Below, in pieces: positions 44,601-52,807 of a stretch of 64,000 nt of DNA (positions within the stretch are counted from its first letter, which is position 1; each line of letters begins with the position of its first letter). Under the pieces are notes generated by a model. It did not search any database. It was not told where the DNA came from and saw nothing but the letters and a program-made list of their open reading frames with translations. Source of the stretch: Chitinophaga eiseniae (lineage in GTDB: Bacteria > Bacteroidota > Bacteroidia > Chitinophagales > Chitinophagaceae). Location of the stretch: the NCBI RefSeq assembly GCF_900167135.1, contig NZ_FUWZ01000004.1:434001-498000 (forward strand), written 5' to 3'. The translations under genes were made by a program, and so were the position numbers.

Positions 44601-45010
44601 ACCGGCTGAACTATAACCGCGCAGCGGCCATGTATTACGGTGGCGACGCCCGTGAAGCCACGCTGGCAGAGATCAAAGACCGGTATATTCCCGGTGTGAA
44701 CGAAACCTCCGATATACCGGCTTTCAGTACCACCAACCGCAATTTCACGCAGAGCAGCCGTTTCCTGGAAAAAGGAAATTTCCTGCGCCTGAAGAACGTT
44801 AGCCTGGCCTACGACATCCCTAAGTCAGCCCTGAAAAATACACTGGGCGTGAAAGTGTTCGTCAGCGCCACCAATCTGCTGACGCTGACCGATTATTCCG
44901 GCATCGATCCGGAAAGCAGTTCTTCCGCGGGTGATATCCGTCAGGGTATTGACTTTGGCACGTATCCCAACGCAAAAACGATCACCGGAGGTATTACGCT
45001 GAGCTTCTAA
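41651..45010 (+). CDS. SusC-like TonB-dependent receptor with N-terminal STN signalling domain
   Basis: The start at 41651 gives 1119 residues with a long charged leader before the hydrophobic signal stretch MMKLTVLLMTVALLQVHA; starts at 41738 or 41741 are possible. The STN domain (about residues 58-125; LDMIFKEIRKQTGYTFLYTD, LKEALEACFRGQPFSYSI) talks to a FecR protein. A carboxypeptidase-like domain follows (GEPLPGVTIQVKGTAKGVV), then the signature ELVVVGYGEQKKGTLTNAIS, plug (PLYVVDGFVG, DAAATAIYGSRGANGVIL) and barrel. It matches the upstream ECF/FecR pair as the sensor-importer. SusD follows after 11 bases. Substrate inferred as beta-glucan from the GH16/GH30 neighbours. Confidence 0.95.
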   Translation: MQLMLFSQSRRLRTAWGENFPRLSKKTLLMMKLTVLLMTVALLQVHAAGYSQTVTISRSNAPLDMIFKEIRKQTGYTFLYTDEQMLQERKVSLQLKDASLKEALEACFRGQPFSYSISDKIVIVKRKPATDNMAAPPEQEVRGKITNEKGEPLPGVTIQVKGTAKGVVTNEKGEYVITVPDNRAVLVISSLGYNKTELPVNGQKELSVALQPSASNINELVVVGYGEQKKGTLTNAISSITAKDFQDAPVNRLDQVLQGRATGVQVTNSAGSPGGSVRIRIRGSNSINGGNDPLYVVDGFVGAEFFSINPDDIASIQVLKDAAATAIYGSRGANGVILITTKKGGKGGLKLNFTTRQSVSTVIKKLDLLNAADFAETANAHAAAVGTPPKFTDAQIADFRAKGGTDWQNEIFRSAPAQEYLLSLSGGTEKSGYFISGNYLNQDGVINNSFYKRYTLRSNINASLSNRVSAFLNITGSYSTAQNADIPADGPSSPLAQALTWAPTTPVRKADGTFTVSDPVGSQFYNPVALTVDRIALRDRMLANMIGGFKFDVLPGLTFNLQYGANYLQYEDKSFGGKITNNNVSSAGIRSNKELVLQNTNTLNYRKVFNNVHSLDVTAVAEYQQSTYNYSSSGATNLTYENFQWYNLALATAGTPGSGYSRWALFSLVGRVNYAYNDKYLLSAALRRDGSSKFQGNNKYSYFPSVSAGWVVSNEPFMQAVRGISNLKLRGSWGLTGNQAISPYSTFSSYSNIPASFNNSTHVVGLVMGNIGNPGLKWETTEQKDVGLDIGLLKGRIAVTVDYFIKDTRDLLLQENLPMYLGGNSITRNVGAVQNKGWEFAVEGEVINRGAVHWNTGFNLSFVKNKVVSLGEGKARIFDPNNRKIGGGMSPQSEFVVMPGQPLGAIWGLTYLGTWKPGDSKAAAYGAKAGDARYLDLNDDGAIDANDYHVIGTGIPTTSIGWNNTVTYKRFTLNLLFQGLFGFDRLNYNRAAAMYYGGDAREATLAEIKDRYIPGVNETSDIPAFSTTNRNFTQSSRFLEKGNFLRLKNVSLAYDIPKSALKNTLGVKVFVSATNLLTLTDYSGIDPESSSSAGDIRQGIDFGTYPNAKTITGGITLSF

Positions 45011-45021
45011 AACTAACTGTT

Positions 45022-46491
45022 ATGATGAAACGATTTTACATACATTACGCTTGTTACCTGTTGGCCTTTCTCCTGCTGGCGACAGGGTGCAGCAAAGAGC
45101 TGACAGAAAGTCCGAGGGGATTGGTGGCCGGTGATGAAGCCCTGAGCAGCCAGGCAGGACTGGAAACGGTGCTCTCCGGCGCTTATGGCAGCCTGTTGGT
45201 ACCCTGGAACAGCGGTTTCACTTCCGTATCGCAGATCGCGATGACCATGGGCAGCGATGACCTCACCACACACCCGGGCTCCAATAAAGAAGAGTTCCGG
45301 GAATTCGACCGCTTCAACGTATCCTCGCTGAATGGCAGGATGAATCCCATCTGGCTGGGCTGTTACAAAACGATACAGGCCACCACCAATATCATCAACA
45401 ATTACAATAAAGTTATCGGGGGAAATCAGGATACGATCCATGCGATGGTAGGAGAGGCCAGCTATCTGCGCGCCCTGTCCTATTACTGGCTCACACGGCT
45501 GTGGGGAGAGGTGCCGGTGATCCCGTCGGAGAAATACTCCGCGGAATACCTTAACCTGAAAAAGAGCAAACCCGCAGAGATCTATCCGCTGATTGAAGCA
45601 GACCTGAAACGCGCGGAAGAATGGATTCCCAATGGAAGAAGAAGTTCCGGCCGGCCCAACAAAGGCTCCGCGAAGGCGTTGCTGGCGGACGTGTATCTCA
45701 CCGAAGCGGGATGGCCGCTGAAAGACCAGTCGAAATACGCGCTGGCAGCGTCCAAGGCCAAAGAGGTGATCGATAACAAAGCGACTTATGGCTTTGACCT
45801 TTTTACCGGCGGCTACCTGAAGATATTTGCGGGCGGTACGGTCGAGGATGTCTTCACGCTTTTTACCCGCGGTAACTGGGTCACCTATAACTCGTTCTAC
45901 GGACTGTCGACCATGCCGGAGGATGAAGGCGGCTGGAGTGATTTTTTCCCGGAGCTGAACTTCTTCAACAATTTTCCGGAAGGCCCGCGTAAAGACGCTA
46001 CGTTCAGTACACAGTTCACGCTGAGCAACGGTACCGTGATCCCGTGGCAACAAACCACGACCAAACACCCCTATTATAAAAAGTTCACCATACAGTCGGG
46101 AAAGAAAGACGTGTACATGTCCAATAACCCTGTTATCATGATGCGCTATGCGCACGTGTTACTTATCTACGCAGAAGCGCAGGCCCGCGCTGCCGGTGCC
46201 CCTAACAGCGAGGCCTATACGGCAGTGAATGCCGTTCGGCAACGCGCCGGTTTGGCTGAACTGCCGGGAGGTATGACAGGCGCCGCTTTCGCGGCCGCCG
46301 TGGTGAATGAGCGCGCCTGGGAGTTTGCCGGAGAATGGAACCGCTGGTTCGATCTGGTGAGACTGGAACAGGTGGAGGCAGCCAACGCCAACAAGGCGGC
46401 CGGCGATCTGCAACCGGCAGGCCCTATCACCAAAGCCCGCTACTGGATGCCCATACCGGGCGCTGATGCGGTGGTGAACCCCAATTTATGA
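45022..46491 (+). CDS. SusD/RagB-family outer-membrane lipoprotein of the beta-glucan locus
   Basis: The 489-residue protein has a lipoprotein signal (lipobox ATGC, then SKELTES). The SusD pattern is present: MVGEASYLRALSYYWLTRLWGEVPVIP in the TPR-like part, DVFTLFTRGN in the middle, and a C-terminal VNERAWEFAGEWNRWFDLVR followed by YWMPIPGADAVVNPNL. It should bind the glycan on the cell surface over the SusC just upstream. A double ATG at 45022 makes the start uncertain by one residue. Confidence 0.95.
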   Translation: MMKRFYIHYACYLLAFLLLATGCSKELTESPRGLVAGDEALSSQAGLETVLSGAYGSLLVPWNSGFTSVSQIAMTMGSDDLTTHPGSNKEEFREFDRFNVSSLNGRMNPIWLGCYKTIQATTNIINNYNKVIGGNQDTIHAMVGEASYLRALSYYWLTRLWGEVPVIPSEKYSAEYLNLKKSKPAEIYPLIEADLKRAEEWIPNGRRSSGRPNKGSAKALLADVYLTEAGWPLKDQSKYALAASKAKEVIDNKATYGFDLFTGGYLKIFAGGTVEDVFTLFTRGNWVTYNSFYGLSTMPEDEGGWSDFFPELNFFNNFPEGPRKDATFSTQFTLSNGTVIPWQQTTTKHPYYKKFTIQSGKKDVYMSNNPVIMMRYAHVLLIYAEAQARAAGAPNSEAYTAVNAVRQRAGLAELPGGMTGAAFAAAVVNERAWEFAGEWNRWFDLVRLEQVEAANANKAAGDLQPAGPITKARYWMPIPGADAVVNPNL

Positions 46492-46548
46492 CCCATAGAT
46501 GAATGAAGCACCTTTTTTTATTTAAATATCCAAAGCCTGAAAATCCCT

Positions 46549-46575
46549 GCCGGTACAGCCTTTAGCTGTACCGGC
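46549..46575 (+). repeat. Intercistronic hairpin between SusD and GH16
   Basis: An 11-bp perfect stem (46549-46559 with 46565-46575) has a 5-nt loop. It is followed by CCTTCC rather than a T-run, so full termination is unlikely. It may stabilise the upstream mRNA or cause partial polarity, lowering GH16 expression relative to SusC/SusD. Confidence 0.6.
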
Positions 46576-46599
46576 CCTTCCACCCTAAAATGTAACGTT

Positions 46600-49500
46600 A
46601 TGAAAACGAGCACACCAAAATCTGACGCTCGCAGGAAGATTTCTCTGCGACGTGCCTCTCGGTTGCTGCAAACTTGTTACGACCGATGGAAAAGATTCTC
46701 ATTGTTATTACTGCCGCTATGTTTGTTGTGCTGTTCGCTGCAGGCACAATATCTCCTGCTGGACGACATGGAGGGCCACGGCCCCTGCTCCGGCAGGTGG
46801 ACCTACTACGCCGGCAACACCACGACCGGCAAGGTGGAATTTGGGGTGCCTAACCCCAATCCATCTGGCCTGAATACCAGTCCGCTGGTAGCCAAATTTA
46901 CCAAAGACACCAGCTGCTTCGAGTACATGAGCGCGTCCTGTCAGCTGACAGACTCCTTCGATCTTGCCTCCAACAGCACTTTTAAAATGCTGGTATATGC
47001 CAGCACGCTGGACGAGATCATGTTCAAACTGCAGCCTGGCAATAACTACAGCAAGGCGGTGTTCTTTACCTTCAAACCTTCCCGCATCAATCACTGGGAA
47101 GAAGCCACCTACAATTTCCAGAGCGTAAAGAACCGGACCGACTTTAACACCATCGCCATACAGTATATCGATGGTAAGAAGGCCAATGGCATCCTGTATT
47201 TCGACCTCGTACAGGGGCCAAACCCTACGGCCATCGTGCTGAAAGATACTACCATCCTGATGGGACATGAAAACGGCGCCGTGCTGACAGCCCAGGTAAA
47301 AGGAGGGACTTTCAAACCGACACTGACCGCCACCAACTGGACGGCCGCTAATTTACCGGCAGGAGTTACTATCAGCGGCGTTCAGCGGTTGAATGACACT
47401 ACGGCAAGCGTTACCCTCAGCGGCAATTCCCCGGCCAACTATTCCAGGGCCACGCTGAAGCTCAGTATCGCCGGCGCGGAACTGGCCACCGCTAACGTGA
47501 CCAGCTATACGGCGAAGGGAAACGTAGTGTTTGAAGGTAATCCCAACTGGACGTTGGTGTTCGCTGACGAGTTTAATACCGACGGAAAACCGGACCGCTC
47601 CAAATGGATCGTAGATCCCCGTCCCAAAGGCTGGATCAACGGTGAACAACAGGTATACACCGATACCACACACGACAATGCCCGCGTGAGAAATGGCCGG
47701 CTGGTGATCACCGGAAAGAGGGATTTTCCCAATGGCAACACCACAGATCCGTGGTCTTCGGGCCGGCTTATCACCCAGGGTAAGTTTGATTTTCTGTATG
47801 GTAAAGTAGAGGTACGGGCGAAACTTCCCCGTGCGCGCGGCTCCTGGCCGGCCATCTGGCTGATGCCTACCACCAGCGCCTACGGCGGATGGCCTAAGAG
47901 CGGTGAGCTGGATATAATGGAACATGTGGGCAATAACTTCGGAACGGTGTTGTCTACCATTCATTCACAGAACCATAACTGGACCAATGGGGGAGGTATT
48001 ACCGGCAGTAAAAAGCTGATGGACGCAGATACGGTGTATCATGTGTATGCCATGGAGTGGGCGCCGGACACGATCCGGTTTACCTTCGATACGATGCAGG
48101 TGCTTTCTTTCGCCAACCCGCATACGGACTGGAAAGACTGGCCCTTTGACCAGAAGTTCCACCTGATCCTGAACCTGGCCATCGGCGGGGGGATGGGTGG
48201 TTCCATCGTGACGGCCGACTGGCCCGACAGTATGCAGGTAGACTATGCCCGCGTGTACCAGAGAGGACTGGGCACACCCGTGCTGGATACTATCATGGTG
48301 ACGCCGGCGGACCTTTCCTTCCTGCCGGGAAAACAGCTGCAGTATACGGTGAAAGCCCTTGACCAGAACGGGTATCCCATGACGATTACTCCCCAATGGG
48401 GCATTACGGGCACGGGCAACAGCATTACGTCCACCGGGCAGGCCACGCTGAATAATTCCGGGCTGGTAACGGTGACGGCTACCGTGGATACTACTACCAA
48501 AACCGGCGTCGCATTTGTAACGCGGCGACCTGCCAACTACAAACCGGTGCCGGTAAAAATACAGGCCGAAAGTTTCGACAACAGCAACAATACGCATACA
48601 GAGCCCTGCTCCGACGTAGGCGGTGGCCTGGATGTCAGCTTCATCGGAACTGGTAACTGGTTTGAGTATGATATCGATGTGCCGCGTGCAGATACCTATA
48701 GGGTACAGTTCCGCGTAGCGGTCAACAGCGCTTCCAGTCTTCGAATACAACTCGATACCACTACACTGCAAACCGTCAGTCTGCCTGCCAGCGGCGGATG
48801 GCAGAAATGGATAACGGTAACGTCTGCGCCTATACGATTGGAACAGGGGCAGCAAACCATAAAGATCGTTGCTAATAAAGATGGCTGGAACTTCAACTGG
48901 CTGAGCATTCTCCGGGCCGATTCCATACCGCTCGCCCGCGTGGTGATCAAGCCCGACAGCGCAACGATCAATACCGGTCAGTCGCAGCAGTTTACCGCCA
49001 CCGGATACGGTCAGGACAGCAGCCAGATAGCCATAGAACCGGTATGGTCCGTACTGGGTACCGGCGCCAATATTACTACCGGCGGATTATTTACCGGCAC
49101 CGCTGCCGGTGATTACCAGGTGTTGGCAACAGCAGGAGCGGTGGGTGATACCGCTATCGTGCATGTTGTCACGCCGCCGGTACTTACGCGTATTGTGCTG
49201 ACGCCGGATTCAGTAACGGTGCCGCTGAGGGCGTCGCAGCAGTTTGTCGCCCAGGGGTATGACCAGCGTGATAATCCCTTCACCTTTAAACCGGCCTGGA
49301 GTGTTACCGGTTCCGGAAATGCAATTGATACAAACGGGGTATTCACGGCGGGCATCACACCCGGCAGCTATATCGTGACCGCTACCAGCGGTTCTCTGTC
49401 TGTCACCACACCGGTAACGGTGGACTACACCTGCACGGTGAACGACAAGTATGAAGCAGAAAGTGCTTCCAACCGCGCTCCGGGACCCGTACTGGAAGCC

Positions 49501-50109
49501 TGTACGGATGTAGGCGGCGGACAGAATTTCACCAGCCTGAAAGCGGGTGACTGGTTTGCATATAATACGCTGAATGTGCCGGTTGCAGGAAGGTATACGA
49601 TCAGCTTCAGGGTGCTGTCTACCGCGGCGTCCAAAATTTGGATAGGACACAGCACCTACAAGTTTGACACCATCTCCGTGCCGTCCACCGGCGGTGTATG
49701 GAAAACAATTACAGATACCATCCGGCTGCCGGCGCTCAACTACACCGGGGTGCATATCCTGACCGGTAATCCGAAATTCAACTGGTTCAGTATCGATAAT
49801 TGCGCAGTGGACGAACAGGCAGGTGCGATGGCTGCTGCGAATGCGGAGTATCCTGCAAAAGAAACAGACACCAAAGGGCCTGTCCTTTATCCCAATCCTA
49901 CCAACGGCCAGTTGACCCTCGATCTGCGGGGTAAACCGTACCGGCGGCTGACGGTGCTGGATATCCGTGGCAACATCTTGCGGCAATGGTATATTCAGAA
50001 AGGGGAGCGGCAAATCAGCAGGGACATCAGCGCGCTGCCGGCAGGTACCTATATGTTGATACTGGAAGGAGATAAAAACAACAAAACCTTCCGGATTATA
50101 AAAATCTAA
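46600..50109 (+). CDS. Multidomain GH16 endo-beta-glucanase with CBM6-like modules and type IX secretion tail
   Basis: The 1169-residue protein has a basic N-terminus before its signal helix (RFSLLLLPLCLLCCSLQAQ). Domains in order: a beta-sandwich binding-type domain (about 50-205), an Ig-like linker, GH16 (about 308-560), an Ig-like/Big domain, a CBM6-like module (about 647-775, GNWFEYDIDVP), two further Ig-like domains, a second CBM6-like module (about 947-1070, GDWFAYNTLNVP), and a type IX sorting domain (VLYPNPTNGQLTLDL to the end). GH16 catalytic residues lie in GELDIMEHVG: Glu436 nucleophile, Asp438, Glu441 acid/base. It should be exported to the surface and cut beta-1,3 or mixed-linkage glucan for the SusC/SusD system. 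Confidence 0.93.
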   Translation: MKTSTPKSDARRKISLRRASRLLQTCYDRWKRFSLLLLPLCLLCCSLQAQYLLLDDMEGHGPCSGRWTYYAGNTTTGKVEFGVPNPNPSGLNTSPLVAKFTKDTSCFEYMSASCQLTDSFDLASNSTFKMLVYASTLDEIMFKLQPGNNYSKAVFFTFKPSRINHWEEATYNFQSVKNRTDFNTIAIQYIDGKKANGILYFDLVQGPNPTAIVLKDTTILMGHENGAVLTAQVKGGTFKPTLTATNWTAANLPAGVTISGVQRLNDTTASVTLSGNSPANYSRATLKLSIAGAELATANVTSYTAKGNVVFEGNPNWTLVFADEFNTDGKPDRSKWIVDPRPKGWINGEQQVYTDTTHDNARVRNGRLVITGKRDFPNGNTTDPWSSGRLITQGKFDFLYGKVEVRAKLPRARGSWPAIWLMPTTSAYGGWPKSGELDIMEHVGNNFGTVLSTIHSQNHNWTNGGGITGSKKLMDADTVYHVYAMEWAPDTIRFTFDTMQVLSFANPHTDWKDWPFDQKFHLILNLAIGGGMGGSIVTADWPDSMQVDYARVYQRGLGTPVLDTIMVTPADLSFLPGKQLQYTVKALDQNGYPMTITPQWGITGTGNSITSTGQATLNNSGLVTVTATVDTTTKTGVAFVTRRPANYKPVPVKIQAESFDNSNNTHTEPCSDVGGGLDVSFIGTGNWFEYDIDVPRADTYRVQFRVAVNSASSLRIQLDTTTLQTVSLPASGGWQKWITVTSAPIRLEQGQQTIKIVANKDGWNFNWLSILRADSIPLARVVIKPDSATINTGQSQQFTATGYGQDSSQIAIEPVWSVLGTGANITTGGLFTGTAAGDYQVLATAGAVGDTAIVHVVTPPVLTRIVLTPDSVTVPLRASQQFVAQGYDQRDNPFTFKPAWSVTGSGNAIDTNGVFTAGITPGSYIVTATSGSLSVTTPVTVDYTCTVNDKYEAESASNRAPGPVLEACTDVGGGQNFTSLKAGDWFAYNTLNVPVAGRYTISFRVLSTAASKIWIGHSTYKFDTISVPSTGGVWKTITDTIRLPALNYTGVHILTGNPKFNWFSIDNCAVDEQAGAMAAANAEYPAKETDTKGPVLYPNPTNGQLTLDLRGKPYRRLTVLDIRGNILRQWYIQKGERQISRDISALPAGTYMLILEGDKNNKTFRIIKI

Positions 50110-50120
50110 AAAGAAACAGA

Positions 50121-50148
50121 AGCCGTCCCACGCTTGCGTGGGACGGCT
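50121..50148 (+). terminator. Long hairpin after GH16, probable terminator
   Basis: A 13-bp perfect stem (50121-50133 with 50136-50148) with a minimal loop (12 bp with a 4-nt loop is equivalent) is followed by ATTATT. It ends 12 bases before the next ATG, so it may either stop transcription or attenuate expression of the nucleoside-hydrolase-like gene. Confidence 0.7.
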
Positions 50149-50160
50149 ATTATCGTCTAT

Positions 50161-51156
50161 ATGAAACGAATGAAATATGTCGGTGTACTCTTGATTCACC
50201 TTTTGATATGTCATGTCGCCCTGGCGCAACAGGTGAAAATTATTTTTGATACGGATATGGACTCCGACGTAGATGACGTGGGCGCATTGGCCATGCTCCA
50301 CGGGTTTGCCGACCGGGGAGACGCAGCCATACTGGCAGTGATGGTATCCAGCCTTAACCCCTGGTCGCCCGGAGCAGTGGATGTGATCAATACCTTTTAC
50401 GGCAGGCCGGACATTCCCATTGGCGCCGTGCAACGATTTGGCGTATATCATAAATCCAGATACGCAAAGGCGCTTTGTGAGCAGTTTAAGCATAATACCC
50501 CACCGGAGGGGGATATAACGGATGCAACGATGCTGTACCGCAAAATATTGGCGGCGCAGCAGGATACCAGTGTGGTGGTGGTGACGGTAGGGGACCTGAC
50601 CAATCTCTCCAACTTATTAAAGTCAGCGCCGGACCAGTTCAGTGGATTAGAGGGCATCGACCTGGTAAAAAAGAAAGTAAAACACCTTGTCTGCATGGGA
50701 GGCCGCTACCCGGCTGATACCGATCCTCAGCCATGGGGAAATTTCAAACCGGACCCCGGCGCTACCCGGCATGTCGCCGCCGAATGGCCCACCCGCATTT
50801 ATTTCACGGGGGGTGGTGCTTTCGCCGATAGTATACCCACCGGAAACATTTTTTTTCAGGAAAAATACCGACATACGCCGATGGCGCACGCGTATCAGCT
50901 TTTCCTGAAAAGCTGGAACAGGAAGTGGCATCACAGCGCCGACATTATTGCGGTGTATGTGGCGGTGAAAGGGTACCTGCCTTATTTCAAATCAGAAGAG
51001 CGTGGTTATAATCATATTTTCGAAGACGGGACAAATGTGTGGCGATTAGCGCCGAGGGACGACCGGCATTATTTGATCAGTGCATTTGCGGATGGTGCTG
51101 ATCCCGGGAAAATCGCAGAAAAGTTCAACGAGTGGATGACGCCACAGGGGCATTAA
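50161..51156 (+). CDS. Secreted inosine/uridine-preferring nucleoside hydrolase-like protein
   Basis: The ATG at 50161 gives 331 residues with a signal peptide (VGVLLIHLLICHVALAQQ); an ORF start at 50134 would lie inside the hairpin. The metal- and ribose-binding signature FDTDMDSDVDDVGAL (Asp30 to Asp39) marks the IU-nucleoside hydrolase fold, and VVVVTVGDLTNLSNLLKS matches the second conserved block. The C-terminal active-site His/Asp block is less standard (WHHSADIIAVYV). A role in scavenging ribosides or cleaving another N- or O-riboside is possible. It follows GH16 with a hairpin between them, so co-expression is partial at most. Confidence 0.88.
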   Translation: MKRMKYVGVLLIHLLICHVALAQQVKIIFDTDMDSDVDDVGALAMLHGFADRGDAAILAVMVSSLNPWSPGAVDVINTFYGRPDIPIGAVQRFGVYHKSRYAKALCEQFKHNTPPEGDITDATMLYRKILAAQQDTSVVVVTVGDLTNLSNLLKSAPDQFSGLEGIDLVKKKVKHLVCMGGRYPADTDPQPWGNFKPDPGATRHVAAEWPTRIYFTGGGAFADSIPTGNIFFQEKYRHTPMAHAYQLFLKSWNRKWHHSADIIAVYVAVKGYLPYFKSEERGYNHIFEDGTNVWRLAPRDDRHYLISAFADGADPGKIAEKFNEWMTPQGH

Positions 51157-51160
51157 TAAA

Positions 51161-51191
51161 TAGCTGCAGGCGACACAGCCGCCTGCAGCTA
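51161..51191 (-). terminator. Bidirectional terminator between convergent genes
   Basis: A perfect 12-bp stem (51161-51172 with 51180-51191) has a 7-nt loop between the nucleoside-hydrolase-like gene and the convergent epimerase-like gene. Flanking A/T is modest on both sides, so the strand preference is unclear. Confidence 0.75.
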
Positions 51192-51200
51192 CTTTACCGT

Positions 51201-52103
51201 TTAATGCTCCGCAGGGAAATAAGCATTCCCTGTCAGGTCTTCTGGTAATGTCGCATGTGTTGGGTTCCATCCCAATGCCGATTTGGTGGCCTCGCCGGAG
51301 GACAGGTTGTTGAACCGGGCGAAGTGTGCAAACCAGGTAAAGTGGGCGTTCGCTTCATCCGGGCCCAGGGACACTACGGGTACGCCGAGCTTTTCACCGA
51401 TGGCTGTTGCGATGATGTTAAAAGGAACACCCTGTTCAGCAACGGCATGATAACGGGTGCCGCTATCGGCATTTTTTTCCAGCGCAAGGCGGTACAGGCG
51501 GGCCGCATCCCGCTGATGCACTGCCGGCCATACATTGGCGCCGTCATTGATCATCACGGATTTACCTTTTTCCCGGGCAAGACGGATCAGGATGGGAATA
51601 AAGCCACCTTTATCTTCTTCTCCATGCACGCTGGGAGGAAGTCTCACAACAGACACCCGGATACCTTTGGCCGCTATTCTATCTACCGCTTTTTCCGTCG
51701 CCACCCGCGGATTGGCGTCGCTCTCGCTGCGGTCTTGTTCGGTGATGATGCCGTTTTGGGCCAGCACACCGGTAGCAGAGGTGACAATAAAAGGGCGCGT
51801 GGTGCCTGCCAGCGCTTCGCCGATAGTTTCAATCACTTTTTCATCGACGGCGCACATCTCTTTAAACCGCGAAAAATCATGAATAAACCCAAGGTGGATA
51901 ACACCGTCAGCGTTTGCTGCGCCTGCTTTCAGGCTGTCGGTGTCGGTGAGGTCGCCCCGGTGCGCTTCAGCGCCGAGGGAGATTAATTTTTGCGCGGCCG
52001 CTTCGGAACGGGCCAGTCCCGCTACCTGGTGACCTGCTGCCAGCAGCTCTTTCACCACGGCTGTGCCTACAAACCCGGTCGCGCCGGTTACAAATACTTT
52101 CAT
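51201..52103 (-). CDS. NAD(P)-dependent epimerase/dehydratase-family oxidoreductase
   Basis: The 300-residue cytoplasmic protein is an extended SDR. The cofactor motif VTGATGFVGTAVVKELL is at the N-terminus, followed by LARSEAAAQKLISLGAE and DGVIHLGFIHDFSRF. The usual YxxxK catalytic motif is not in its normal place; ATEKAVDRIA may supply the lysine with Thr in place of Tyr, as in several atypical members of this group. It resembles widespread 'SDR family oxidoreductase' proteins of unknown substrate. It is convergent with the gene before it and is not obviously part of the PUL. Confidence 0.88.
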   Translation of the reverse strand: MKVFVTGATGFVGTAVVKELLAAGHQVAGLARSEAAAQKLISLGAEAHRGDLTDTDSLKAGAANADGVIHLGFIHDFSRFKEMCAVDEKVIETIGEALAGTTRPFIVTSATGVLAQNGIITEQDRSESDANPRVATEKAVDRIAAKGIRVSVVRLPPSVHGEEDKGGFIPILIRLAREKGKSVMINDGANVWPAVHQRDAARLYRLALEKNADSGTRYHAVAEQGVPFNIIATAIGEKLGVPVVSLGPDEANAHFTWFAHFARFNNLSSGEATKSALGWNPTHATLPEDLTGNAYFPAEH

Positions 52104-52307
52104 ACTTTATGTGTTTTGTCTCACAAAGTTGAGCACAAACGAAAAGGTATTTGTAGCCGGAACGCGTCATCTTGTAGCCAAAAACGGGGACTTAATTATC
52201 TGCCGGTATCCGGGCATTGCCGGCAATAGTTGCCCGGTACCATCTTCCGCATGCCAGGCAGGTACTTCTTCATGTCTTCATCCCCGTAAAAGTGGGCGGT
52301 TGTGGTG
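52104..52307. other. Intergenic/decayed region next to the AraC fragment
   Basis: This stretch follows the epimerase start. On the minus strand a second frame stays open from about 52465 to 52196 and ends with KKYLPGMRKMVPGNYCRQCP. It overlaps the AraC fragment and may be the shifted continuation of it or part of another lost gene. I cannot assign it. Confidence 0.3.
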
Positions 52308-52592
52308 TCAGGTGGGCGCTGACAGGCAGGCGAGGCCCCGAGCAGATCTCCCCATATCGCCAGTTCCTGGGCTTCGTAAGGGAAACTTATCGACGGTGAA
52401 CCGCCGTGGCTGATGGGTATGCCCCTTAACAATGGAGAAGGATAAATCATTGTTGTTAAATGCAAAGGTCAGCTCCGTTAAACTACTGGATATGATGTCG
52501 GGTTTGAGGGAAGAGGTGTCCCAGCTGCCTAGCCAGAAGTGACTGACCACCCACCGGAGCGCTTCACACGGTGCGATGACGTTGTATAACAT
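52308..52592 (-). pseudogene. Truncated N-terminal fragment of an AraC-type regulator (DUF6597-like)
   Basis: The first 70 of 94 codons read as the sensing domain of a common AraC subgroup: APCEALRWVVSHFWLGSW, SSSLTELTFAFNNNDLSFS and VKGHTHQPRRFTVDKF. After that the frame runs into unrelated sequence and stops. The rest of the sensing domain and the whole DNA-binding domain are absent, whereas intact relatives are about 260-280 residues. I read it as a decayed gene. The domain name rests on remembered sequence patterns and was not searched. Confidence 0.5.
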
Positions 52593-52692
52593 GTATTACA
52601 ATTCATTGATTTTTGCCTGATCCGGCGTATGGAGGTGGAATAGATGGTGCCCGGTGGGATGGCTGCGGGGCTTTGCCGCGGCAGATCAATGT

Positions 52693-52712
52693 TCTCAGGG
52701 AAAACCCTGAGA
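52693..52712. repeat. Perfect inverted repeat upstream of the propeller lipoprotein
   Basis: Arms TCTCAGGG and CCCTGAGA flank AAAA. On the plus strand it is followed by seven A, not T, so it is not a terminator for that strand. It lies just before a candidate promoter and could be an operator. Confidence 0.45.
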
Positions 52713-52734
52713 AAAAAAGCAGTGTTTTGCCCGG

Positions 52735-52765
52735 TTGTCCCGCCTGGATCCATCGTCTTATTTTG
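52735..52765 (+). promoter_or_regulatory. Candidate promoter of the propeller lipoprotein gene
   Basis: A TTG at 52735-52737 and TATTTTG at 52759-52765 are 21 bases apart, close to the Bacteroidota -33/-7 pattern though the -7 box is one base short. The ATG lies 42 bases downstream. Confidence 0.35.
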
Positions 52766-52807
52766 CCGGAGGAAAATTATTGTTTAAACCCTGTAATCAT
52801 TAACTAT

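Noticed and set aside
50134..50160. Earlier start for the nucleoside-hydrolase-like gene
   Set aside because: It falls inside the 13-bp hairpin after GH16 and would hide the signal peptide behind extra residues.
52613..52807. 65-codon N-terminal extension of the propeller lipoprotein
   Set aside because: It would bury the lipoprotein signal and covers a candidate promoter and inverted repeat; the ATG at 52808 gives a clean lipobox.
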